Assembly (NCBI RefSeq): GCF_030532915.1
Contig: NZ_JAUNKD010000008.1
Location: 42,031 to 98,817, forward strand
Source of the DNA: Capnocytophaga sp.
GTDB taxonomy: Bacteria > Bacteroidota > Bacteroidia > Flavobacteriales > Flavobacteriaceae
Direction: 5' to 3'
DNA length: 56,787 nucleotides
The position numbers and the translations under genes are program-made. Shown one piece after another: positions 18,188 to 27,268 of the stretch (position 1 is its first letter; the number at the start of each line of letters is the position of its first letter). A model generated the notes under the pieces. It saw nothing but the letters and a program-made list of their open reading frames with translations. It searched no databases and was not told the origin of the DNA.

Positions 18188-20784
18188 TGGCAAAAAATAC
18201 AACGAAGGAAACCCCTTTAATGAGGCAATACAATCAGATTAAGGCAAAATATCCGGATGCGTTATTGCTTTTCAGGGTCGGTGATTTTTACGAAACCTTT
18301 GGCGAAGACGCCGTAAAAACAGCCCAAGTGCTTGATATTGTGCTTACCAACCGCAACAACGGAAGCGAGCGCACCGAGCTTGCCGGCTTTCCGCACCATT
18401 CCATCAACAATTATTTGCCCAAACTGGTAAAAGCAGGCTATCGCGTGGCGATTTGCGACCAATTGGAAGACCCCAAAACCGTCAAAGGAATCGTAAAACG
18501 CGGTGTTACTGAGTTGGTTACGCCCGGAGTTGCCCTCAATGACGATATTCTGCATTCCAAATCAAACAATTTTTTGGCTTCGGTGTGGTTGGGAAAAACC
18601 ACTAACGGAATCAGTTTTTTGGATATTTCCACCGGAGAATTTCTCGTGGCACAAGGTGATAAAGCCAACATTGACAAGCTCTTACAGAATTTCAAACCCA
18701 GTGAAGTGCTGGTTGCCAAAAAACAGAAAAAAGAATTTACCGATGCTTTCGGCGAGGATTTTCATCTTTTCTTTTTGGAAGATTGGGTGTATAAGGAAGA
18801 TTATGCCCGCCAAACGCTTACGCAGCATTTTCAGACCAATTCGCTTAAAGGTTTCGGTGTTGATGAACTTCACGAAGCCTTGTTGGCGGCGGGTTCGGTT
18901 TTGTATTATTTATCTGAAACACAACATAATAAACTGCAACACATCACTTCAGTGCAACGCATTTCGGAAAACGCCTATGTGTGGCTCGACAAATTCACCA
19001 TTCGCAATTTGGAGCTTTACGCGGGAACGTCGAGCCAGTCGGTAACCTTGCTTGATGTTATTGACAAAACCATTTCCGCAATGGGAAGCCGCACCCTCAA
19101 ACGCTGGCTGGCACTTCCGTTGAAGGACATTGCCAAAATTAACCAACGTCACGAGGTGGTTTCCTACTTCATCACGCATATCGATGTGTTACAGCAAATT
19201 AAGGAATATATTTCAAAAATAAGTGATATTGAGCGACTTATATCAAAAGTAGCGACCGCAAAAATCACGCCCCGCGAGGTAGTGCAACTCAAAAATTCGC
19301 TTGAATTGATTCCGCCCATAAAGGAAATTTGCCAAAAGGCGGAAAATCCGGATTTGAAAACTTTGGGCGAAAAACTGCATTCCGCCGAAGCTGTTTGTGA
19401 ACGTATTCGCCTTACAATCAATGAGGAAGCTCCGGTGAATATTCTGAAAGGAAATACGGTTGCTGGCGGATTTTCTGCCGAATTGGACGAACTCCGAGGG
19501 CTTTCCGTTTCCGGAAAAACGTATCTGGACGAAATGCTCAAACGCGAAACCGAACGCACGGGAATTTCTTCCTTAAAAATCGATTACAACAACGTGCACG
19601 GTTACTACATCGAGGTTCGTAACACGCACAAAGACAAGGTTCCGGAGGATTGGATTCGCAAGCAAACGCTGGTCAGTGCCGAGCGATACATCACCGAAGA
19701 GTTGAAAACTTACGAGGCGAAAATTTTGGGAGCGGAAGAAAAAATTTCGCAACTGGAACAAGCCATTTTTGCCGAGCTAATTACGTGGCTTTCCGATTAT
19801 ATCACGCCAATTCAGCAGAATGCAATGTTGGTGGGGCAGCTTGATTGTCTCTGCGGATTTGCTTCGCTTGCCCTTGAAAATAATTACAATCGCCCTGAAA
19901 TGGACGAATCTTTTGGTTTGGACATCAAAAACGGTCGTCATCCCGTGATTGAAAAACAATTGCCCGTGGGCGTGCCGTACATTGCCAACGATGTGTTTCT
20001 TGACCGTGATTCTCAGCAGATTATAATGATTACGGGACCCAATATGTCGGGTAAGTCCGCGATTTTACGGCAAACGGCTCTCATCGTGTTGCTTGCCCAA
20101 ATCGGGAGTTTTGTTCCGGCAGATTCGGCACGTATCGGCATCGTGGATAAGATTTTTACCCGCGTGGGAGCCAGCGATAACATTTCGATGGGCGAATCGA
20201 CTTTTATGGTGGAAATGAACGAAGCGGCACTGATTTTGAACAACATATCCGAGCGAAGTTTGGTGCTTTTGGACGAAATCGGGCGGGGGACAAGCACCTA
20301 CGACGGGATTTCCATCGCGTGGGCGATTGCCGAGTATTTGCACGAACATCCGTCGCGGGCAAAAACCTTATTTGCAACGCATTACCACGAACTCAACGAA
20401 ATGACCGAAAGTTTCGATCGGATTAAAAATTTCAATGTTTCGGTTAAAGAAACGAAAGATAACGTGTTGTTTATCCGTAAGTTAGTTTCGGGTGGTTCGG
20501 CACACAGCTTCGGGATTCACGTGGCGAAAATGGCGGGAATGCCCCAGTTTGTGATTCAGAAAGCCAACAAAATGCTCAAAAAACTGGAAGCCTCGCACGC
20601 TTCGCAAAACACTGCCGAAACGCTGAAATCGGCTCAAAAAGACGTGCAACTGAGTTTTTTCAATATGGACGACCCGCTTTTGGAAGAAATCAAATCGGAA
20701 ATTTTACAGCTGGATATCAACACCTTAACACCCGTTGAAGCCCTGATGAAACTCAATGAACTCAAACGAATGATTCAGAAGTAA
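18187..20784 (+). CDS. mutS: DNA mismatch repair protein MutS
   Basis: 865 aa, full length for MutS1. The N-terminal mismatch-contacting motif is intact (RVGDFYETFGEDA, about residues 30-42). The ATPase has Walker A ITGPNMSGKSAILR (about 615-628) and Walker B LVLLDEIGRGTSTYDG, followed by TLFATHYHELNEM. It binds mismatches and signals MutL. The start is GTG at 18187, overlapping the upstream stop by one base; the next residues (MAKNTTKETPLMRQYNQIK) agree with MutS N-termini. Cytoplasmic; no unusual features. Confidence 0.97.
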   Translation: MAKNTTKETPLMRQYNQIKAKYPDALLLFRVGDFYETFGEDAVKTAQVLDIVLTNRNNGSERTELAGFPHHSINNYLPKLVKAGYRVAICDQLEDPKTVKGIVKRGVTELVTPGVALNDDILHSKSNNFLASVWLGKTTNGISFLDISTGEFLVAQGDKANIDKLLQNFKPSEVLVAKKQKKEFTDAFGEDFHLFFLEDWVYKEDYARQTLTQHFQTNSLKGFGVDELHEALLAAGSVLYYLSETQHNKLQHITSVQRISENAYVWLDKFTIRNLELYAGTSSQSVTLLDVIDKTISAMGSRTLKRWLALPLKDIAKINQRHEVVSYFITHIDVLQQIKEYISKISDIERLISKVATAKITPREVVQLKNSLELIPPIKEICQKAENPDLKTLGEKLHSAEAVCERIRLTINEEAPVNILKGNTVAGGFSAELDELRGLSVSGKTYLDEMLKRETERTGISSLKIDYNNVHGYYIEVRNTHKDKVPEDWIRKQTLVSAERYITEELKTYEAKILGAEEKISQLEQAIFAELITWLSDYITPIQQNAMLVGQLDCLCGFASLALENNYNRPEMDESFGLDIKNGRHPVIEKQLPVGVPYIANDVFLDRDSQQIIMITGPNMSGKSAILRQTALIVLLAQIGSFVPADSARIGIVDKIFTRVGASDNISMGESTFMVEMNEAALILNNISERSLVLLDEIGRGTSTYDGISIAWAIAEYLHEHPSRAKTLFATHYHELNEMTESFDRIKNFNVSVKETKDNVLFIRKLVSGGSAHSFGIHVAKMAGMPQFVIQKANKMLKKLEASHASQNTAETLKSAQKDVQLSFFNMDDPLLEEIKSEILQLDINTLTPVEALMKLNELKRMIQK

Positions 20785-20813
20785 TTATTTCTAACATAAA
20801 CCGATGTAAATCA

Positions 20814-21416
20814 ATGAGATACCTTGCTTTGATTATATCATTTTTGTCTCACCCGATATGGTTTCCGATATACGGAGCTATTTTGTATTTGGTTGCCGCA
20901 CCGCTTCACGTGCCGGTGGAGGAGATGAAGTACACGTGGGGGTTGCTAGTAACGGCTTCGGTGGTGGTGCCTACGTTGGTTTACATTGTGCTGTATTTGC
21001 TTAACTGGTTAAATTCGCCTTTTTTGGTGGCTGTTGAGAAGCAAAAATGGTTGCTTTATGGTTATATTGGCGTGTTATTGGTCATTGCTTTTACAATTGT
21101 GACCATTGAACGTTATCCGATTTTGTATTTTTATATGATGAACTTGGCAGTGGGCTGTTTTTTGGTTGCTTTTATGCACTTTTTTAGGTTTGCGGGGAGC
21201 TTATCGGTGATGTTAATGGGCGGAATTACAGGTTTTTCGGTATTTTTGAGTCTGTTTTACCATATTGATTTGGCGTATGTAACCATTTTTTGCGTTTTTA
21301 TGAGCGGTTGGGTGGCTTCTGCGAGTGTTTATTTGGCACAACGGGCGCTTTGGGTACTGCTTTTAAGCTGGGTTGCGGGTTTTTTGCCACAGTTGGTTTT
21401 GTTAAGAATGATTTAA
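20814..21416 (+). CDS. Conserved multi-pass membrane protein
   Basis: 200 aa with six predicted hydrophobic segments covering nearly the whole chain (for example LALIISFLSHPIWFPIYGAI, LLYGYIGVLLVIAFTIVTI, GSLSVMLMGGITGFSVFLSL). It starts 29 bp after mutS, so it may be co-transcribed. The layout recalls the short Bacteroidota proteins sometimes labelled PAP2-like, but I see no phosphatase signature (no KxxxxxxRP or SRxxxxxHxxxD). Function unknown. Confidence 0.8.
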   Translation: MRYLALIISFLSHPIWFPIYGAILYLVAAPLHVPVEEMKYTWGLLVTASVVVPTLVYIVLYLLNWLNSPFLVAVEKQKWLLYGYIGVLLVIAFTIVTIERYPILYFYMMNLAVGCFLVAFMHFFRFAGSLSVMLMGGITGFSVFLSLFYHIDLAYVTIFCVFMSGWVASASVYLAQRALWVLLLSWVAGFLPQLVLLRMI

Positions 21417-21443
21417 AAAACGTTTTTTATCATATATTTTTTG

Positions 21444-21451
21444 TATTTTTG
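21444..21451 (+). promoter_or_regulatory. -7 box of the DUF5672-type gene
   Basis: TATTTTTG lies 18 bp before the ATG at 21470 and supports that start; the longer reading frame open from 21290 would run through this promoter and the end of the preceding gene. Confidence 0.5.
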
Positions 21452-21469
21452 CGCGAAATTTTGCACAAA

Positions 21470-22255
21470 ATGGTTGATGTAGTTATACCTATATATAAGA
21501 AAAATCCTGAAGCGGACGATATTATCGCACTTAGGCAAGGTTTTCGTGTGTTTAAAAATTATCCTATTACGTTTGTGCATCCCACCAGTTTGGATATTAC
21601 TCCGTACAAACAATTTGGTAAGGCAGATTTTTTAGCTTTTGATGATATTTTTTTTAAAGATATTTACGGGTATAACCAACTGATGCTCAGTGTTGATTTT
21701 TACAAAAGTTTTTCTAAAAAATACATACTTATTTATCAGACAGATGCATACGTTTTTAAAGACGAACTGCAATATTGGTGTGGAAGAGATTACGATTATA
21801 TTGGTGCTCCGTGGTTGGGTAGTAAGGAGAGTATTCCATTGGAGAAAAGTATTTGGGATACAGTGGCTTATCTATCAAAAAAACTTATTAACTATAAAAA
21901 GAATAACAAAGCGCAAAAGAATAAATCATTGTTATACAATGAGGTAGGTAACGGGGGGTTTTCGCTTCGCAAAAGGGAAAAATTTATTGAGGTGTTGGAA
22001 AAACTTGCCGAACAGCTAAAAATATATACAAAACCTGAAAATTTTAGTCCGTTTTATGCCGAAGATGTTTTCTTTAGTATTGAACCTGAGCGAAATGACA
22101 TCACCTTTTCAAAACCCGATTACAAAGAAGCCTGTAAATTTGCCATTGAAAACAAAGTAGAAAAAGCATTCTTGTATAATAAAAACGAGCTTCCGTTTGG
22201 TTGCCATCGTTGGAATAAAGAAAACAGAGCATTTTGGAAAGATTATATAAGATAA
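21470..22255 (+). CDS. DUF5672-type glycosyltransferase
   Basis: 261 aa from the ATG at 21470. It opens VDVVIPIYKKNPEADD, continues through FADILIYQ-like strands (KKYILIYQTDAYVFKDELQY) and has DYDYIGAPWLG, the landmark of DUF5672 proteins, then EVGNGGFSLRKREKFIEVLE and FYAEDVFFS. The DAYVF segment may provide a DxD-like metal site. These proteins are predicted GT-A-type glycosyltransferases of surface polysaccharides; donor and acceptor are unknown. It overlaps the next gene by 22 bp. Confidence 0.8.
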   Translation: MVDVVIPIYKKNPEADDIIALRQGFRVFKNYPITFVHPTSLDITPYKQFGKADFLAFDDIFFKDIYGYNQLMLSVDFYKSFSKKYILIYQTDAYVFKDELQYWCGRDYDYIGAPWLGSKESIPLEKSIWDTVAYLSKKLINYKKNNKAQKNKSLLYNEVGNGGFSLRKREKFIEVLEKLAEQLKIYTKPENFSPFYAEDVFFSIEPERNDITFSKPDYKEACKFAIENKVEKAFLYNKNELPFGCHRWNKENRAFWKDYIR

Positions 22256-23241
22256 ATAGAACTATTTTTCAGGGGAAATCAATTCTTCTTGCAGTACCTT
22301 CTGATTTTCAGTTAGATACTCGTTTTGAAGAAAATTTGAAGTACTTGGGATTTGTTGTTCACAAAATGCCGGAGCGCGCGAGCAGAGTGAGAGTTCCATT
22401 TAGAGATGTGCTTATCCACGCAACGCGCAAATTTTTATATAAAGACAAAACCCATAAACCGAAAATTAAAGGTAAATTGCGTGAAAGCAATGATATTGAA
22501 TTTATAAAAAAAATAGGCAGAGTAGATTATGCCTTGTTTATCCGTGCTGACCAATTCAGTTATCAAACGGTAACGATAGCCAAGAGTATGGCTGAAAAAA
22601 TGGTTGCCTATCAATGGGACGGCATAGAACGCTTCCCCTTGATTAAACAATACGTTAATTTGTTTGATAAATTTTATGTTTTTGATAAGAATGACGTAAA
22701 AATGAATGCGGTATTTATACCTACTACGAATTTTTATTTTGATGATTTGCTACCTGATCCCAAAAACATTAAAGAACGAAGTGTTTTTTTCGTAGGGACT
22801 TTTATGAAAGACCGAATAAAATGGCTTGAATCTATTGGCGATTTTTTACTTAAACATAATTTAATCCCTGATTTCTATCTTTTTAAAAGAAAGAAACGAG
22901 GAATACTCAATCAGTGTATGCAAATAATACCGAAACCTTTTACGTTTAAGCAAAACATTTTGAAAGTGCAACAATCTGAGTATGTACTTGATTTACATAA
23001 TCCGATACATAATGGGCTTTCTTTCAGAACCTTTGAAAGTATCGGGTATGCTAAAAAACTGATAACCAATAATGTTTTAGTGAAAGAATATGATTTTTAT
23101 CATCCTGCGAATATTTTTGTGTTAGGTGATGATGACCCTTCAACATTTGGGGCGTTTTTATCAATGCCATATCAAAAGCTTGATGAAGCAATCGTTGAAC
23201 AATATGGTTTTACGGCGTGGATAAGTCGTTTGTTGGCTTAA
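22234..23241 (+). CDS. CgeB-like predicted glycosyltransferase
   Basis: 335 aa with a TTG start at 22234. No ATG exists until residue 44, well inside the first beta-strand unit (KSILLAVPSDFQLDTRFEEN), so an upstream non-ATG start is needed; TTG at 22234 overlaps the previous gene by 22 bp. The C-terminal half (SVFFVGTFMKDRIKWLESIG, YVLDLHNPIHNGLSFRTFES, KLITNNVLVKEYDFY) resembles the GT-B nucleotide-sugar domain of CgeB/spore-maturation-type glycosyltransferases. Substrate unknown; surface-polysaccharide role inferred from neighbours. Its 3' end overlaps the convergent ligase gene by 32 bp. Confidence 0.65.
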   Translation: MERLYKINRTIFQGKSILLAVPSDFQLDTRFEENLKYLGFVVHKMPERASRVRVPFRDVLIHATRKFLYKDKTHKPKIKGKLRESNDIEFIKKIGRVDYALFIRADQFSYQTVTIAKSMAEKMVAYQWDGIERFPLIKQYVNLFDKFYVFDKNDVKMNAVFIPTTNFYFDDLLPDPKNIKERSVFFVGTFMKDRIKWLESIGDFLLKHNLIPDFYLFKRKKRGILNQCMQIIPKPFTFKQNILKVQQSEYVLDLHNPIHNGLSFRTFESIGYAKKLITNNVLVKEYDFYHPANIFVLGDDDPSTFGAFLSMPYQKLDEAIVEQYGFTAWISRLLA

Positions 23242-24448
23242 CATCGTTCTTTGCCCAAAGCACCATAAAACTGATAAGCACAAAAATGGAAGCAAATTGT
23301 CCGGTAATAAACATATCAAACATTGATTGAAAAACACTGATTATTAGTAATAAAAGACAAAATGTTTTACGAGATGTGTCTGCTATAAAATAAGGGCTCA
23401 AATAGATAGCCAAGAGTAGCGTAAATCCCACAATTCCAAACTCTAAATAACTTTGAACGAATTGGTTATGGGTGTCCACAAAATCGGAGGGACGCCAAAA
23501 AGTTTGTACAAAACCTGTAGTGTCAAACCAAATTTGGTTTGTGAACTGATGCTGTGCGTCATTGGCTCCCCAACCTATGATAGGTTTTTCTTTAATTAAT
23601 GAAAAAGCATTTTCCCACAAAAATAAACGAGGTTCTTGGCTTACTTTTTCACTGGATATACGAGGATGATATGTGAGCCTAAAAATAATAAAAATTGCAA
23701 ACAAGCCAGTTAGTCCCAGAGTCCAAATTTTACTACGTTTGTATATTTCCAAAAAAAGAATGCCTCCGGTAATGAACAAAGACATTAGTAAACCACTTCT
23801 TCCTTCTGAAATAAGTAAAATAAAGAATATCAAGGCGTAACTGACAATATATCCCATTTTTTGTACGGTGGAAAGAGTTTTGTATCGGTTGGAAAGTAAA
23901 TACCAAATGGCTACCAAAGTTACGTTCAAATAGAGATTGAACATCATATGCGAATTTATAAATTCAATACGTGCCGTGGTAAAAAGAAGCGTTCTGTTTT
24001 CTGAGGATATAAAATTCCAAAAACCAATTTTTCCAAAAATCAAAAAACCGATTGCTACCAATGAAGTTACTAATAGTGTATGCAAATAATAACTGAGTTT
24101 GTGATGTTTGTTTAAGCCTAAAAAGCCTACGACTCCCAAACCCAACAAAGGAAGGCGATTTCTCAACAGTATTTCTCGATATTCAACAGTATTTTCAAAG
24201 GGAATATAAACAAAAAAGAGAGTAAAAAATAACAAAATTATTATGTAATAAAGCCTTTTGATATTCCAAACAAAACCTGTCCAGCGCTTGTTATATATAT
24301 ATTCTATCAAAAAAGTGACAGGAACAGCATACCACAAATCGCGAAACTTATTAATGTACACGATGCAGGATGTAATCAAAAGTAGGCAACTTGCAACGGG
24401 TAAATAGTTTATGATAGGGCTATTTTTTTTGTTTAATATATTTTCCAT
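23210..24448 (-). CDS. O-antigen ligase/polymerase-family membrane protein
   Basis: 412 aa with about ten to twelve hydrophobic segments. The large periplasmic loop near residues 285-345 carries the Wzy_C/WaaL pattern: LIKEKPIIGWGANDAQHQFT, then SDFVDTHNQFVQSYLEFGIVG, with the conserved HNQF histidine. Such proteins join or polymerise undecaprenyl-linked glycans at the periplasmic face, for example transferring O-antigen to lipid A-core. Ligase and polymerase cannot be separated by sequence alone. It lies 14 bp downstream of the GT90-type gene in the same operon, tail-to-tail with the CgeB-like gene. Confidence 0.85.
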   Translation of the reverse strand: MENILNKKNSPIINYLPVASCLLLITSCIVYINKFRDLWYAVPVTFLIEYIYNKRWTGFVWNIKRLYYIIILLFFTLFFVYIPFENTVEYREILLRNRLPLLGLGVVGFLGLNKHHKLSYYLHTLLVTSLVAIGFLIFGKIGFWNFISSENRTLLFTTARIEFINSHMMFNLYLNVTLVAIWYLLSNRYKTLSTVQKMGYIVSYALIFFILLISEGRSGLLMSLFITGGILFLEIYKRSKIWTLGLTGLFAIFIIFRLTYHPRISSEKVSQEPRLFLWENAFSLIKEKPIIGWGANDAQHQFTNQIWFDTTGFVQTFWRPSDFVDTHNQFVQSYLEFGIVGFTLLLAIYLSPYFIADTSRKTFCLLLLIISVFQSMFDMFITGQFASIFVLISFMVLWAKNDVKPTNDLSTP

Positions 24449-24462
24449 CGTAAAATAAAGAG

Positions 24463-25398
24463 TTAGTTAAAATACTTCTCTAAAACCAACAAACTGCACA
24501 AATCTTCAATGTTTTTATTGAAAAATTGCCAACAGTGTTGGTGAGCATTTTTGATGATTTCTTCACATTTTTCGGGATGATTGATGTAAAAAGACAGCAC
24601 TTCTTCCAAGTCTGAGTAATCGGGTTTTATTTCGATATAATGCTTCCCGCCGATGAGTGTCCCTTCCATAAACCACGTTTCAATGGTGGGTTTGGGCATC
24701 ACGGCAATAGAATTTGACGATAGTATCCACTTTAAGTTGGTAGCAACATCGTTGCCTTGCAGACTTAAAATGAACTTACAATCCAAATGCTCTTTGATAG
24801 AAATTTTGGGTTTAATCCACTCGGGTCGGGTAAGCCCCACGTTGCCCACAGCCCCTAAATCACAAAGCGGATGCCCGAAATATTTTTCGTAAAAATCATA
24901 TCGGTGTTGCTGATAAATCGCACCCCTGCCGATAAGCAGATTTTTCTTTTCAGAAAAAGGCTTGTCATTTTTCACCCATATGAAGTGTCGAGCCTTGTCC
25001 AGATTGAGTAAAACGCTGTTTTGATTGTTTGCTGAAATCGGGCGACTTTTAACAATGCTGGGCGTGTTGGGGACGTGTGTAACATCGCCAAAAACAAAGT
25101 CAATAGCCTGATTTTCGTCAAAAAAACGGGCGTACTCGTAGGTGTCAAAAAAATACGCTTTGGGTGTTTTGGGCGCTCGTAAATCGGCAATGGTTTTTTG
25201 TTTTGACAACAAGTTTGATGCATCCTGCATTTTGCAGTAGTACGCAACACGTTTTTCTATGTTGGCTTTGTCTTTTTCGGTTAAATGCTGTTGTAAATGA
25301 GCAATTTTTGCTTTATAGCCGCCACTTCGGTTGCCAAAAAAGCGCAAAGTGTAATTTCGCACATAATACCAAAATTTAACCTGTTTGTTAAGTTTCAT
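24463..25398 (-). CDS. GT90-type (CAP10/LpsA-like) glycosyltransferase
   Basis: 311 aa. The signature region is near residues 200-265: KFILSLQGNDVATNLKWILS, then SNSIAVMPKPTIETWFMEG and HYIEIKPDYSDLEEVLSFY, which matches the family-90 donor-site arrangement (GND in place of GNS/GNG, then LKW, and a late acidic IKPD). An upstream RGAIYQQHRYDFYEKYFGHP segment is also typical of LPS-core GT90 proteins. Expected role: adding xylose, glucose or a related sugar to LPS or another glycan. First gene of a two-gene operon with the ligase-like gene; start at 25398 has a minus-strand TACATTTG box 27 bp upstream. Confidence 0.82.
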   Translation of the reverse strand: MKLNKQVKFWYYVRNYTLRFFGNRSGGYKAKIAHLQQHLTEKDKANIEKRVAYYCKMQDASNLLSKQKTIADLRAPKTPKAYFFDTYEYARFFDENQAIDFVFGDVTHVPNTPSIVKSRPISANNQNSVLLNLDKARHFIWVKNDKPFSEKKNLLIGRGAIYQQHRYDFYEKYFGHPLCDLGAVGNVGLTRPEWIKPKISIKEHLDCKFILSLQGNDVATNLKWILSSNSIAVMPKPTIETWFMEGTLIGGKHYIEIKPDYSDLEEVLSFYINHPEKCEEIIKNAHQHCWQFFNKNIEDLCSLLVLEKYFN

Positions 25399-25424
25399 AA
25401 TCCTATCAAAAAAAGACTTTCGTG

Positions 25425-25432
25425 CAAATGTA
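25425..25432 (-). promoter_or_regulatory. -7 box of the GT90-ligase operon
   Basis: Minus-strand TACATTTG, part of the 12-mer TACATTTGCACG that is repeated inverted at 25488-25499. It lies 27 bp before the GT90-type ATG. Confidence 0.55.
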
Positions 25433-25464
25433 CAGAAATTAATTGATAAATACCTATTTTCTTT

Positions 25465-25495
25465 TTTGTTTTCTTAAAAAATATCCCTACATTTG
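25465..25495 (+). promoter_or_regulatory. Rightward promoter upstream of the MFS gene
   Basis: TTTG at 25465-25468 and TACATTTG at 25488-25495 with a 19-bp gap are a strong match to the Bacteroidota promoter. A second -7 box TACATTTG at 25605-25612 lies closer to the gene, so two start sites are possible. Confidence 0.65.
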
Positions 25496-25674
25496 CACGA
25501 ACAATTTTACTTCTCAATATTTTAGCAAACCATACGTTGGGTTTCCTGTCGAATAAGGAAAATTCCCAAGCAGTTTTTTGTGGATACAGGTTTGTAATTT
25601 TCTTTACATTTGTAAGTTTTACTAAAACGTTGATTAAAAGCAATTATTTTTCACTTTTCAATAAAAATAATAAT

Positions 25675-27180
25675 ATGGAAAAACGAAAGTTAAGTTTTTG
25701 GGAAATATGGAATATGAGTTTTGGCTTTCTCGGTATCCAATTCGGGTTTGCCTTGCAGAATGCCAATACCTCACGCATATTTGAAACGCTCGGAGCCAAA
25801 GTTGAAGACATTCCCATTCTGTGGATTGCCGCTCCCGTTACGGGGCTGATTGTGCAACCCATTATCGGATACATCAGCGACCGAACGTGGACGCGCCTTG
25901 GGCGACGACGACCGTACTTTTTAATCGGTGCGATTTTGTCTTCCATCGCATTGTGCATTATGCCCAATTCTCCGTCACTTTGGATTGCCGCCGGAACCCT
26001 TTGGATGATGGACGCTTCCATCAACATCTCAATGGAACCTTTCCGAGCTTTCGTGGGTGATAATCTTCCTGATAGTCAGCGAACAACAGGATTTGCAATG
26101 CAGAGTTTCTTCATCGGTGTGGGAGCGGTGGTCGGCTCGGCATTGCCCTATATTTACACGAACTATCTGGGAATAAGCAACACAGCTCCCGAAGGCGTTA
26201 TTCCCGATTCGGTAAAATGGTCGTTCTATGCCGGTGCGATTGTGTTTTTGGTGGCGGTCTGCTGGACGGTCTTTTCCACTAAGGAATATTCGCCCGATGA
26301 GCTGAAAGCCTTTGAGGCGGAAAAACACGAAGAAAAATACACCGAAGCCGTTACACCCCAAGCGAAAAGCCGAAAACTTACCAACGTCGGGAGTATTGCT
26401 TTAATTCTCGGGATTATTTTAGTTGCGGTGTTATATCAGATAAAAATTGAAAAAGAACTATTTATACTTGCTTTCGGGCTTGTAGGTTTGGGCGCTTCCT
26501 TTTTGGTGGCGGCTTTTGCACACCGTAAAGGATTTTCCGAAAATGGGTTCGTTACCATCACTACCGATATGCTTTATATGCCGCAAACGATGAAGCAACT
26601 CGCTTCGGTTCAGTTCTTTTCGTGGTTTGCCCTTTTTTCAATGTGGATTTACACCACGGCTGCCGTAACGGGGCATATTTATGGCGTTTCGGCAAAAGAC
26701 ACTACCTCAGAGCTTTACAACGAAGGAGCAGACTGGGTGGCGGTTTTGTTTGCCGTTTACAACGGCGTGGCGGCATTGGTGGCGTTTTTGCTTCCCGTAA
26801 TGGCAAGGGCAACAAACCGAAAAGTAACACATCTTATCTGTTTGATTTTCGGAGGATTAGGATTAATTTCCATTTATTTTATTTCCGACCCGAATATGCT
26901 TTTGCTTTCAATGGTGGGTGTGGGCATTGCTTGGGCGAGTATCCTCTCAATGCCTTATGCAATTCTTTCGGGAGCGTTGCCGTCCAACAAGATGGGATAC
27001 TATATGGGTGTATTTAACTTTTTTATCGTACTTCCGCAGATTGTTGCCGCTACGATTTTAGGCTCGTTGGTAAGTAAGTTTTTTAACAACGAACCCGTCT
27101 ATGCCTTAATCATCGGCGGTTGTGCTATGATTCTGGCAGGGTTTTTAACGCTTCGAGTGAAGGATTCTATCAGCAAATAG
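25675..27180 (+). CDS. MFS sugar transporter, maltose/sucrose (SLC45/MalY-like) type
   Basis: 501 aa from the ATG at 25675; an open frame continues upstream to 25537 but crosses a promoter box. About twelve hydrophobic segments. The opening [20 protein letters not shown], then [20 protein letters not shown], the RxGRRRP cytoplasmic loop ([20 protein letters not shown]) and [16 protein letters not shown] are characteristic of SLC45-like maltose/sucrose permeases. Inner membrane. The next gene encodes beta-phosphoglucomutase, the usual partner in maltose-phosphorylase operons, supporting an alpha-glucoside substrate such as maltose. Confidence 0.88.
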   Translation: MEKRKLSFWEIWNMSFGFLGIQFGFALQNANTSRIFETLGAKVEDIPILWIAAPVTGLIVQPIIGYISDRTWTRLGRRRPYFLIGAILSSIALCIMPNSPSLWIAAGTLWMMDASINISMEPFRAFVGDNLPDSQRTTGFAMQSFFIGVGAVVGSALPYIYTNYLGISNTAPEGVIPDSVKWSFYAGAIVFLVAVCWTVFSTKEYSPDELKAFEAEKHEEKYTEAVTPQAKSRKLTNVGSIALILGIILVAVLYQIKIEKELFILAFGLVGLGASFLVAAFAHRKGFSENGFVTITTDMLYMPQTMKQLASVQFFSWFALFSMWIYTTAAVTGHIYGVSAKDTTSELYNEGADWVAVLFAVYNGVAALVAFLLPVMARATNRKVTHLICLIFGGLGLISIYFISDPNMLLLSMVGVGIAWASILSMPYAILSGALPSNKMGYYMGVFNFFIVLPQIVAATILGSLVSKFFNNEPVYALIIGGCAMILAGFLTLRVKDSISK

Positions 27181-27219
27181 GAATTAGTGGTTAGTGATTG
27201 GCAGTCGGGCAATGATTTT

Positions 27220-27258
27220 CAAACAATCTCAAACCCTTTAAACAATTACATTTTAAAC
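27220..27258 (+). repeat. Short phased CAAAC/TAAAC repeat
   Basis: CAAAC or TAAAC begins at 27220, 27230, 27239 and 27254 in the gap between the MFS gene and pgmB. It is a small member of the same decamer family as the arrays at 38764-38906 and 43701-43740. Confidence 0.6.
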
Positions 27259-27268
27259 AACTTTAATA

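Noticed and set aside
21290-21469. Longer N-terminus of the DUF5672-type gene
   Set aside because: It would overlap the end of the previous gene and include a -7 box; the family-typical start VDVVIPIYKK follows the ATG at 21470.
25537-25674. Longer N-terminus of the MFS gene
   Set aside because: The added 46 codons cross a second -7 box and do not look like a transporter N-terminus; the family start [12 protein letters not shown] is at 25675.
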